Source of the DNA: Puccinia triticina
Lineage: Eukaryota > Basidiomycota > Pucciniomycetes > Pucciniales > Pucciniaceae
Direction: 5' to 3'
Length of the DNA: 64,000 nucleotides
Assembly: GCF_026914185.1 (NCBI RefSeq)
Contig: NC_070560.1
Location: 222,001 to 286,000, forward strand
Both the position numbers and the translations under genes were made by a program. The notes beneath the pieces are model-generated. The model did no database searches. It saw only the letters and a program-made list of their open reading frames with translations, and was not told where the DNA came from. Each line of letters opens with the position of its first letter. Position 1 is the stretch's first letter. Of this stretch, positions 21,400-32,127 are shown in pieces.

Positions 21400-22310
21400 G
21401 TAGAATGTTTCTTTCGAGTTAGCCGGGAACGTGTTGCAGGGATGGGAGAGGCAGAATGAGAACTAGAAGAGGGCTGCAGCGGTGGGTCGAGACAGAAGGG
21501 TTGGCAGAAGACTTCCGGGCGAGTCTTTTTATGCTGATGATCCGAGGCCTTCAATAGATCCGAGTAGTGATGAGCCCTAGGATACCATACACGGGGGTCG
21601 GTAGATTGTCCTTGATTTCGAAACTAATCCGGCCAGCGATGGAGACTACCATATCCAGGCCCACGCCCATCGAGCGTTCCAGTTCAAGTTGGACTGTTGG
21701 AGGCAGACTGGCCATATGTTTTGGCCACCGCCGTAAATCGTAATTCGCTCCAGCGGGAACATCCCCGTTCCCTTTTCGGGTTCTCCGATCCTTGTGCTGG
21801 GTTGTTGGTCGATTTTCGCCCGGCCAACTGCAAAAGGCAACGGCTCCCAGCTCGAACTTGTGGCAGGCAGGCGCCCCTCGCGCGAAGTGCGAGCCTCCTT
21901 CGACATCCCTGTGAGACAGAGATCTTTGGCGGCGATCCTCCCCGCAGCCGCCCAGAACGGAGGGGCATAATACACGTGCAGGGTGAGCCAAATATACCTT
22001 CCAAGGATGGTTTCAAAATAGTCATAGTATATTTAGGTGGATGGAATCATCCAGGCCGTTTTCTATCAGGCAAACCCCAGTCATGGTTTGTTGCACCCTT
22101 GGGGAGCAACACAACATTCAAGATTCATAACTAAAGTCAAAGATATACATATGTACATACATCGCACGTGACATTAACAATCAACACAGAGAGCAAAGAA
22201 ACTCAACAGAACGAGAAGGTTTCATGGATTTCATTCCCAGCATTCTAGCTGTGTCATCCAGCAATTTTACAACAATCAAGGCAGTAGAGCATAGACAGCA
22301 GACGATTAGG
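21400..22310. other. gap between the 249-aa gene and VPS23, with one unexplained open frame
   Basis: A minus-strand open frame of 146 codons (21991-21551) ends with a plausible segment (V-Q-L-E-L-E-R-S-M-G-V-G-L), but its front half looks like an out-of-frame Arg/Gly reading. I do not accept it as a gene. 22,100-22,310 is 3' flank of VPS23. Confidence 0.4.
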
Positions 22311-24435
22311 CTAAGTAAACGAAGAAGGGTTTGCGGTTGTGGCTGTTGTTATTGACGATGTTGATCGAGATGCGGAGGCTGTTGAGGATGCCGAGAGCGA
22401 GAATCCAAGTTGATGGCAGATCTGGTTGATCGTCACCCGAATCAGGAACTGCTCATGGCCTAAAATCCGTACCCTCTTTTTCCATCATCCCCATAGTTTA
22501 AATTGCCCGGATAGTTATTGAATGTTGAACATAGAATGAGAGTCAGAACTTGCAAATAGGCTGGTCTTTTGCAGAATCAACTTACCTTTAGGAATTTCTC
22601 CAGATCGATCTTCGATCCATCCAAGCTGTTATTCAGAGCCTTTGAGAGATGATAAATCAAATCCTCGATCACTTTATCGTTGATGATCAATTCCCATAGT
22701 CTGTGTGATAGATGGGTAATGAATCAGTTGAAAGCATACAAGTACGAAAGAAGCTCGGCTGATGAAGAGAGAAGGGTGAACTTAACTGGTTGTAGAGCAC
22801 GGTAGTCGAACAGACGAGCTCGTCGACCTCGACGATCCTCCGATGATGGGTGAGTTCGATGAATCTCGAGTTGAGCTGGTCGACGAGATCGCGATAGCGA
22901 CTGCCGACGCTGACACAGACGTCGTTGACGGCCTCGAGCCTTGCGATTTCATCGAGGATAGCGGGCTCGCCCTTGAGCAGGTCGGTCTCGAGGATCTCGA
23001 GTTGGTGGTGCTCGGCATTTAGACTAGCCTTGAAGCGCTCGATCTCCGCCCTGAACTTCGCATGGACCGAGTGGCGTAGCGAGAGTAATCCTGGATTCGG
23101 CGGCCGGGGTGGTGGGGGAACGTTGCTGGGTGATTTGCCATTGGACTGAGGCTCATCATCGAGAGGATCGTCGTCCAGTAGGTTTTGGTTCGGTTTACTT
23201 GATGAGGAGGCTGATGAGATGGCTAACGAGTCAAACTGTTGTTCGATCGGCCCACTGGGGATCGTTGGAGTAGCAGGGTGGTTATTGGAAGTCGGGAGAT
23301 GGGTGAATGAGGATGTGGATTGTCTGGACTGGTGTAAGTGATGATCAAGGCCGAGAGGTAGCTGGGGATGAGTAGCTGAAGTTGTTCTGGAGTGTGCGCT
23401 GGAGGTGGCTGGGTGTAGGAACTGGGCCGGATTGGAAGTGGATCTGATGCCAGCTTGGTAGGGTGGATGAAGGGGCGGTGGGGTGGATGAGGATGGTGCT
23501 GCGGATTGGGAGGATTGGGAGTAGAGTGGGGGAGGTAGGGGAGGGCGGGTAGGCGGAGTGGGGCGGGAATGGGGATCGGGATTGGTGGGGGAAGAGCTGG
23601 CTGAGACTGATCGCGCAAGCTGGGGTGGTAAGGGTGGTCGAGGGGGCTGTTGCTGCGAGGAGGTTGAAGGGATTTGCGAGGCGGATGTAGTGGGTGGTTG
23701 AGGGGGCGGATGAGAGCTGTAAGCGGGCGCGGGTGGTTTGGGTTTCGAATAGAGTGGTGGTTCGCGAGAGAAGATGTCTTGGAGGAATTCGAGCAGTTCG
23801 ACGAGGGAGCAAGCCTGGAGAAGCTTGGACGGAGTGGGGGATTGATAGAGATAAGAGGGATTAATGATTGGTGCGCTCATTCGGCCCGTCAGTCGATATG
23901 GTCCGATCGGCTGACCTCTGGTTTCGATTGCCACGAGTCGAAGTAGCCCGCGATGCATTTCCCGCCGGGCTCGACGTGGGTGCCTTTCCTGATGACCATG
24001 TCGTTGGTTGGGGTGAGGTAGATGATCGGCGGCTCGCCTGGAAACTCGAAGGGGAGCCAGATGGCGATGGGGATGTTGTACCTCAGTGCGCGGTAGTGGA
24101 CGGGGATGGTTCCGGTGAGCGAGACGAGGAGGGCAGTGCGGCCGTCGTCGAAGGCTGCGGGTGGGCGGGATGGGTGCGTGAGTGGGGAGAGATAGCAGCG
24201 AGAGGCTGGCGGGCTCAACTGAATGACTCTGTCCTGGGGGCGAGTGCTGGGAAGTGCTGGAGTGCTGCTTGGATTTGGGCCAGGCCCTGGTCCCGGCCAG
24301 GATACTACGAAAGTCAGGTGCATCAGCAATTGTTTTTTGTGAGTTTGCCTTTGTCCATTATTGTGGAGAGTGAGGACGCACCGGCAGGAGTACTTGTGCC
24401 AGCCATCGCCGGACTGATTCTCGGCTGACCGACAT
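22311..24435 (-). CDS. VPS23: ESCRT-I subunit Vps23/Tsg101, 561 aa
   Basis: Vps23 recognises ubiquitinated cargo and recruits ESCRT-I to endosomes for multivesicular-body sorting. Six exons: 24435-24382, 24304-24220, 24154-23916, 23814-22787, 22700-22586, 22475-22311. Residues 1-145 form the UEV domain (R-R-W-L-A-Q-V-L, F-D-D-G-R-T-A-L-L, G-T-I-P-V, Y-N-I-P-I-A-I-W, then E-L-L-E-F-L-Q-D-I-F-S-R-E-P-P-L-Y). It lacks the E2 catalytic Cys, as expected. Residues 145-368 are Pro/Ser/Gln-rich, 369-469 a coiled-coil stalk, and about 470-535 the steadiness box (V-I-E-D-L-I-Y-H-L-S-K-A-L, L-E-K-F-L-K, V-R-I-L-G-H-E-Q-F). I chose the ATG at 24435 because Tsg101 proteins begin a few residues before the first UEV helix; an in-frame ATG at 24567 would add a 44-residue low-complexity tail. 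One donor is GTTAAG, one acceptor has no pyrimidine tract. Confidence 0.9.
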
Positions 24436-24601
24436 CGTTCCGTCCCTTGTCCTGGGGGTTGGCCTGGTGCTGGGCTCGGACTCCGGAGGTGGGAGTGGTG
24501 GCCGGCCGCTCGGGGGCGGGGGGACCGCGGGCGGGGCCCCGAGGCACCCCACGTCATCATCATCCACTCCGCCACGACATGCAGTACATCCATCACCAAG
24601 A
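24436..24601. promoter_or_regulatory. 166-bp divergent promoter shared by VPS23 and SEC12
   Basis: VPS23 (-) and SEC12 (+) start codons face away from each other across 166 bp that are GC-rich with C/G runs. I see no clear TATA box. Both upstream transcripts must start in this short interval or inside the opposite gene's leader. Confidence 0.6.
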
Positions 24602-26374
24602 ATGACCCACCACTACTCGATCGAATTCGGCACACCGATCTACTGTTGCGCATTCATCAACCCACACAGAATCATCCTCGGCGCCGGGGGGGGAACCACG
24701 AAGTCAGGGATCACCAACAAACTCACCATCATCCAGATCAACCCAGACAGCAAATCATCAGATGTCGCCAGCGAGTTCAACCTCGAGAAGGGCGAGGATG
24801 TGCCGATGAGCATGGAATTCGATAGAAGCGTAAGTCATCTGCTGTCTCCCCATCCAATCCCCTATTCTGTTCTCCTTCCTACTGACCGACGATCGCATAC
24901 ATGGTCGCAAATTCGGCAATGGCGATTTACATAGAACAACCAGCTAATTTGTGGGATCAATGCCCCTCTGTTGAGCTCAAGTCCTGAAAAAAACCTCCAT
25001 CTACGCACTTTTTCATTGGAGAAAAATCAACAGTAGGATCATCCATCCCACCTTCACATCCCTAAACACCCCTTCTCATTGACTAGTCTTTGTTTTTTTT
25101 TTTTTTTTCCCCGACTTGCAGACTGAAATCAAAAGCGGCTCAGAGGGTCCTGACCTACGAATCCGAGGACAACTATCAGGTTGACCAACTTTCAATCAAA
25201 CTCATCCCAACCCAACTGATTCTCATTCAAGCCCCTCTTTCCAATTAGCGGATCACACGTCTGTCTGACCAAGCTCCTAAACTCCTGGCCGTCGGCGGAA
25301 CGAACAACCAACTGGATCTACTCAACTATCCAAGCCTCAGACCAGCCTTCAACACGCTATGGTGTGATCAGGAAGACCAGAAGTCTCAACTATTGGCAGT
25401 CGATTTCCATCCAGACGGATCCCAAGTGACTCCCTACCACCTCCTCCTGTAAACAAATCCCCCAAAAGTTGACTTGCGCTCTATACCTTATCAAAGTTCT
25501 TAGTAGGCTCCAGTCGGAATATCAAGCTCTTCTCGACAAAACGCAAGCTCTCCAAAAAAGGATCCAAGAAGATCTTCCCACCCGATCTCATACGTCAATT
25601 CGAACCACCGACCACTAGCTCAACTCAAAACACTTCCTTTAGGAATGCCATGTGAGCTACTCGTGTATATATACATAGAGAGAGCTTGTCATATTTTCTC
25701 AATCTGGCATGTTCCTACGCGTCGTTCCTGAGGAGTATAATAGGTATGGAAGAGGGGCCAACTCGAAAACGGTTTATACGATCGTCAATCACTTACCCAC
25801 TAAGGGAAACTACGGCCGAAAGTCCAAGTCGATCTGGCCAAGCTCCGACCAGCGGAAAGCGGTGCTGATCGCATGGAACTTGGACAATGGGCAGCAGCGT
25901 CGGTCGAAGATGATCAGCACTAAACCGGTGACCTCGTTCGATATCAGCGCGTCTGGCAAACTCTTGGCTTTCGCTAGTAGTGATCTAAGCATCGGGATCT
26001 TGGATGCCTCTTCCTTGCGGGTCAGTCCTCGATCTTCTTACTTGAGTGCCCACGTTGAGGGCCTGTGGCATCATCTCAGAAACTGAAGTCCAAGAATCTT
26101 GGTTTTCCTATCTATCCTATGCCAGTCATTATTGTCGATCCTGCATGCACACGAGTTTCCAGTAACAAGTATCAAGTTTTCTCCGGATGAAAAGAGGGTG
26201 GTCAGTTGTTCAGCCGACATGACGATCAGGGTGGTTGAATTAGATAAAAGCATTCATGGTGACATCTCGACTCATCTTTTTCCTTTGTTTTGCTGTCACC
26301 CATCCTCAGAGCTGACGGGGATCATTCTTATTCTCACAACCCAGATCGGAGCTCTAAGCATATCCTCATGTTAA
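24602..26374 (+). CDS. SEC12: Sec12-type guanine-nucleotide exchange factor for Sar1, 396 aa
   Basis: Sec12 is an ER membrane WD40 protein that loads GTP on Sar1 to start COPII vesicle coats. Eight exons: 24602-24829, 24935-25032, 25122-25179, 25249-25425, 25497-25651, 25744-26020, 26126-26258, 26310-26374, all in phase. The N-terminus has G-T-P-I-Y-C-C-A-F, then G-A-G-G-G-T-T-K-S-G, the glycine loop typical of Sec12/PREB. WD40 blades follow: A-V-D-F-H-P-D-G-S, S-S-R-N-I-K-L-F, T-S-F-D-I-S-A-S-G-K, and I-K-F-S-P-D-E-K-R-V-V-S-C-S-A-D. The last 20 residues (T-G-I-I-L-I-L-T-T) form a C-terminal membrane anchor with almost no lumenal tail. An alternative is another PREB-like WD40 protein; the loop and anchor favour Sec12. 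Confidence 0.8.
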
Positions 26375-26943
26375 TCAGCCTGATAATCCTTATCCTAGGT
26401 TTCTTGATGAAGTTCTTGAATTGAGATTATGCTAGCAAACCATAGAAGTTGAACAAACAAATTAGACAGATGCGCCTTTGTGTATATACCTTAATCTACA
26501 GTTTTGGTAGGATCGATCTGTATCTATCAAGTACGAGTCTTTCCTTTATTTGTGCCATAGAATTAGATCGTGTCTTTCAAAAAAGTATACATTTTTCCAA
26601 ATTAGCCCGACGCCATAGCTGGGCCCTCGGCCGGCAGTGAGTTGGAGGCTGCATGTGGTGCAAGCGATGCCTTGAGATTTCCTCAGTCCGCGTTTTTCGT
26701 TTTTATTTAATTTCTTAAGCTGGGAGCTGAATTGTGTGTACCTCGATCGATTGATGGTCAGGTGTTGGATTGCTGGACTTGGGCCAGGAGCGCCAAGCAC
26801 CGCCCAAATCTTACAAACGCATGCACTGCAGAGGAGTTGCCAAGAACAGGCTCAGGTACAGGCCGAGAACTTCCCGGTCACTGCCACCCACTCAAGAGTC
26901 CGCACTCGCCAGACGATCAGAACAGTCCCATTCCAATCGATTG
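26375..26943. other. intergenic region, SEC12 to M16 protease
   Basis: Open frames here have no coding signal. The sequence is the 3' flank of SEC12 and promoter or leader of the M16 gene, whose in-frame ATGs begin at 26770 and 26944. Confidence 0.6.
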
Positions 26944-27114
26944 ATGGTTCAGCTTAGCAGACTCGCCAGACTCAGACTACCAGTCCACCCGAGAGTAATC
27001 CAACATAGCATAAGACCAGCACAACAACTCAAACTCAACCTCAGAACATCACCACCAAGAGCTTCCTCAACCGCAGCAACTACCAAGCCAAGCAGAACCC
27101 ATCACAAGACTATC

Positions 27115-30100
27115 ATGGCCTATCAATCGCAAACTGAGACCAAGCCAGAGAACGAGATCCCATCATCCTATGGAAACTTCGACCGGATCGTCGAGCCCTT
27201 CAACCTAGACTCGGCCCCAATCCAGATCGCAAAGTGGAAGAGCAGGGAGACCGGACTCAGTGTGGTTTGGGCTGATGTTGAGGGTAAGTTGATTAAAAAT
27301 AAAAATAAACATAACTAGGAACTGGTACAAGAAAGTGGCTGACTGTCCTCTTCTTTGCCCAGGCCCACTCGTCAATGGATACTTTACTGGTACATACTTC
27401 CCCAACAACATTCACTCGAAAATGTCTATCAGCATTGTATAAAGATCTTCTCGTCGCATTTATTTTACAGTTGCAACCGAAATCTTCAATGATTCTGGAG
27501 TGCCTCATACGCTGGAACACTTGATCTTTCTTGGCTCAGAAAAGTTGATCAAATTTTCCTAGGTTTTTAATCTAATTGTCTACTGACCTGCTTCATTCGA
27601 CAAATCGAAAAATCACAGATTTCCCTACAAGGGTATCCTTGATAGTCTCGCCAACAGAGCCTTTGCCACGGGTACAAACGCTTGGACTGATACTACTCAC
27701 ACTGCGTACACAGTCACTACTGCTGGCTCAGAGGGATTTCTGAGATTACTCCCGGGTACGTCACTAATTTGTCTAGCAAGCTTTTTGGCTACCGAAGGCT
27801 TATTTTTGATCCCCTTCTATCCGCAGTTTATCTGGATCATGGTCTGTTTATTCATTTTCAATTCGGGAGCCTACCCTTTCCTAATTGCTCGCATGCCACC
27901 TCTCAGTCCTTTATCCCACTATCACCTCGGAGGGCTTCACCACCGAAGTCTACCACATCAACGGAAAAGGTGAGGATGCTGGTGTGGTTTATAGCGAGAT
28001 GCAAGGTAGAGAGAATGGCGCCATGGACTTGATGTCCCTCCGGTAAGATATCCATAAATTCTGTCAGGCTGCTTGGCACTGACTCTTACTTTATCCGCCC
28101 GTAGCAATCAGCAGTTGTTGTATCCGGCCACCAGCGCTTATCGTAGCGAGACCGGTGGTTTGATGGAAGCCCTTCGAGTCTTGACAGTCGAGCAGAGTAA
28201 GCCTATTTGATCCAGCGCACTCTCCCCACCCCCAGCCATTCACACTTTTATTATTTTGATCTCTTATCTTAGTTAGAGAATACCATGACTACTACTATCG
28301 TCCTCACAATCTTCAACTGACCGTCACCGGAAAAATCAATCCGACTCAGCTACTAGAAGTTCTAAACTCGCAAGTCGAGCCCTCACTCATTCAACATGGC
28401 CAGAATAAGATCCCTTCAGCTTGGAAACGCCCATTCTTAGAAACTCCAAGCAAAGGCGGTGCACGCATCGAAAAGAGTCAAACGGTCCAAGTCGAGTTCC
28501 CCGAAAAAGATGAATCCAGTGGAGAGGTCCAAATCAGTTGGGTCGGACCTAGCACCAATGTGAGTACCATCCCGCACCTGGATGTTTGTATTTTTTTTTC
28601 TCCTAGCGAAAACTCAATAAACACTTTATTAGGATTTTCAACTTCAAACCGCACTTGATGTATTGGGCACTTACTTGACAGATTCAGCTGTCTCACCCCT
28701 GGCTAAAAGATTTATTGGTTAGCACACTCATACATTGTATTTCTGCTTTCACAAATGTATCACTAATAGTCCAAACTAACAGATTTTGTTTCTGCACGAT
28801 AGAAATTGACTCTCCATTGTGCACGGGTAAGTCCTCCTATCAACCCGAACTCTATCCAAATAGCTAACCAAATTGTTTCATACAGACATAACATTCCACC
28901 CGACCGACGCGGAAAAGGCCATCACGACAGTCTACCTATCATCAGTTCCTCTCGAACAATTGGATACGATTGGCGAGTCCTTTAAGAAGGCTTTGGCCGA
29001 AGAAGCCGCTGCGATCGACATGGAGCGTCTGAAGATGGTTATCGATCGAGCAGCGTTAAAAACGTGCAATGCGATGGAAGTAGATGCGCCTGACTCTCTG
29101 TCATCGGCCATTATCTCTAACTTTCTCTATGGCGGTAGCTCTGAATTGGTAACTGGTCTATCAACTGAACTACAACGCTATAAAACTCTTGCTGGCTGGT
29201 CTGCCGATCAATGGTCATCGGTCTTCAGAGAGTTAGTCATTTGTTTGTTTTTTTCTTTCCGGTACGAACTACGTTAACCTTTTCATTCTGCTCAAAATTT
29301 CAGATGGCTAGTAGCCCCACCAAGCATATGTATTATTGGGAAACCATCAGCCCAACTTTCAGATAAGTTGGAGGCCGACACCAAGGCACGTGTAGAAGCC
29401 ACCCGCAAGAAATATGGCCCCGAAGGTCTACAGGAGCTAGCTAAAAAGCTTACGCACGCTCAAGAGGTTAACGATCGCCCCTATCCCGATAAATTCATCT
29501 CTGACTTTCCGATCCCCAAGTTGGAGAGCATCCAATGGATCGACGTCCAAATCGCTAACGGTAATGGAACTTACTCGAGTGATCTACAATCTCATATCGA
29601 TTCCAAGGATCCAGTAACTTTGCCATATTTTGTTCACTTCAATCGTAAGAAAATTTGGGCTTTCATATTTAATATTCATCTTGGAATCGGCTGAAAGCTC
29701 TTTTGTTTAATTCGCATAGATATCAAGTCGAACTTTATAACGATCTTCATCAGTTTATCACCTCCTGATTTGCCTGCGGAACTGTTTCCTCTCTTACCCA
29801 CCTACATCAATTCGTTTTTCTCCTTACCAGTCAATCGGAAAGACGGCAGTCGCCTTGCGTACGACGAGGTTGTCCATCAACTCGATACTCAAACGGTCGA
29901 ATATGATATCAATCTTGGCTATCCGATCAGTCAGACCCTAGAGATCTACATGAAAGTTGAGAAATCCAAATACCCCACTGCCGTCAGCTGGTTAGGCGAC
30001 TTGCTCTGGCGGAGTGAATTTGATGTCGATCGACTACGGATCAATACGACCAAAACTCTACAAACTATCCCCTCGAGAAAGAGGGAGGGGAGCGATGTGT

Positions 30101-31644
30101 CTGCTGCACTCTATGACGAGATGACCTACTCTGCCGATCTGGCGCCGATGACCTCCAATAACCTCTTCAAGCAAGAATCCACCCTCCCGCTGGTTTTGGA
30201 AAAGCTCAAGTCTGACCCCGAGTCTTTGGTCAAACAAATGGAGCAGCTCCGTTCTCATCGTCAGTTTTTTCTCTTTCTTTCTGTTCAGTTGCACCCCCTG
30301 TCTTGGTGCTCAGAATGTGATCCTCTTATCTTCAATTTACTAGTGCTTAAGCCATCATCCCTGCGAATCAGCGTCTCCGGTGACATCAAATCTCTGGCAG
30401 AACCGAAGTCGACTTGGCTCAAGCATTTCCAATCTTTAGAGGTAATTTCACTGGTCCGGGCGTTTTCGTTCATGTATATACATACGCAAAACTGACTACA
30501 ACCCAAACCATTACACAAATACTCAGCCCGAGAAACTGCAAAATCCGCTGTTGGGAAATACCGTCCTTTCGTCTGACGGCGCCCAGCCTTCGGGCAAGGC
30601 GCTTGTGATGTCAATGCCTTCGATTGAATCGAGCTACGCGTACCATGCAGCCAAGGGTATGTCCCCGCCAAACTTAAGTGAAAAAATGGATGAATATAAG
30701 CTTTAATTGATTTTTCGACTTGGATGTTCGTCAGGTCCTCAGGGATTTGACCATCCAGACAATGCGGCGTTGACAGTGGCGATCAGCGTCTTGAATGCGA
30801 TGGAGAGCTATTTGTGGAAGGCGATACGGGGCACAGGCTTGGCCTACGGGACCTCTGTCGGCGCGAATGCGGAGACCGGACACGTCTACTTGAACATCTA
30901 CCGTAGCCCGGATAGCTCTAAGGCGTTCCTTGAGGCTGGACGCGTGATGAAGGATTTGGTTGATAAGAAGGTGAGATGAATATCCTACCTTTCGCGGTCG
31001 TAGCAGACTACTAATCGTTCTCCATGTCTCTTGAATTCCATTTGTTCTAGTTGAAATTCGATGACTTGATTCTCGAATCTGCCAAGAGTAGCTCCGTCTT
31101 TAGGGTTGCGTCGAAGATTGCCACTGGGCCTGATGCTGTGAATATTTCTAACCTATGTATCAGAAGTATCTTGAAATCTTAGGGACCGTAAACTCACTTT
31201 ATCTATGGTCTGTCTCGTCCGTCTAGGCTTATCGGGTTTATGCCGACGTCGCCTTGAAAGGGATATCTAAAGATGCTCTCAGGCAGCAGCTTGAACAAGC
31301 GAAAGTGAGCATCCCCCAAAAATGACCCCTCTAGAGAAGATGATGCACTGATGTGGAGATGATCAATTGGCGACACTTCTGATTAGTCGGTGACGATCGA
31401 GGACGTACTCGAGTCGATCAAGAAATACTTGTTACCGATCTTTGACTCCAAGAGCTCGATAGCCGCGATCGCTTCTTCAGCAACTAAGGCTGCCGAGATC
31501 TCGGACCACTTCAAGCAGGCCGGCTATTCGGTCGAGACCAGAGAGTTGCAGAACAACTCTGCCCTTGGCTTGGCTGATGATGACGACACCGATGATGCCG
31601 GCTCTTCCGGCTCTGACGCAGAGTCTGCTGCGAGTCGCTCGTAA
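27115..31644 (+). CDS. M16-family zinc metalloprotease (yeast YOL098C-like), 1,052 aa, 19 exons
   Basis: The inverted zinc motif H-T-L-E-H (H78, E81, H82) with a third ligand in G-V-V-Y-S-E-M-Q-G (E171) marks an M16 peptidase. R-N-Q-Q-L-L-Y-P and Y-R-S-E-T-G-G-L-M-E-A-L-R are typical of the fungal YOL098C/insulysin-related group. Exons: 27115-27283, 27363-27389, 27471-27543, 27619-27755, 27827-27841, 27907-28042, 28105-28196, 28273-28559, 28633-28717, 28803-28826, 28886-29231, 29304-29644, 29720-30259, 30344-30441, 30527-30656, 30735-30970, 31051-31137, 31227-31304, 31387-31644. All phases join. Three exons are 15, 24 and 27 nt. The C-terminus ends in an Asp/Ser-rich tail. I chose the ATG at 27115 because the length then matches the yeast protein (about 1,040 aa). 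An in-frame ATG at 26944 would add 57 residues rich in Arg and without acidic residues, like a mitochondrial presequence. Confidence 0.88.
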
Positions 31645-32055
31645 CAAAAACAGAAACAAAATTTAGTCTGTTTCCTTCAAGCCTCGCCCTTCTTCCTGAC
31701 AAACTACGGTTTCTTGGAATTTGGTGACAAATTGAGGCCAGATGATAGCACTTGCGCGCGACGGTCATCATTTTTTTTCAAAAGAAAAAAAAACTGGCCG
31801 ACCAAGCCAATCTTCCTTGCCTTTGTCCTCTCTTCATGCTTCAAATCCGCAAATCCTCATTTTTTTGAAATGTCTTGATTTTGTTTTGGTGATCTTAGGT
31901 AAATATGTATGCCTTTCTATAAACTCGCAATTATTGAAATGTTTATTGGGGCTTAAGTGAAAGGAAGGCTTGGAGCTACCGTGAAGCATTTTTTGAGCCC
32001 CGGCCACAAGCAACACCGGTCCAAGCCAGTGATCCGTCGGATGTACCCCGGATAG
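31645..32055. other. intergenic region, M16 protease to IRC3
   Basis: AT-rich 3' flank and promoter; no gene. In-frame ATGs for IRC3 begin at 32056. Confidence 0.6.
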
Positions 32056-32127
32056 ATGGGCTCGGATCGGAACCCTGCTCTGACTCGAAGAAGGAACCCA
32101 GGTTTGATGTTTGACCAGATGTCATCC

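Noticed and set aside
21551..21991. 146-aa minus-strand frame upstream of the 249-aa gene
   Set aside because: Only the last third looks protein-like, no splice connection to the neighbouring gene is convincing, and alternative frames are equally open.
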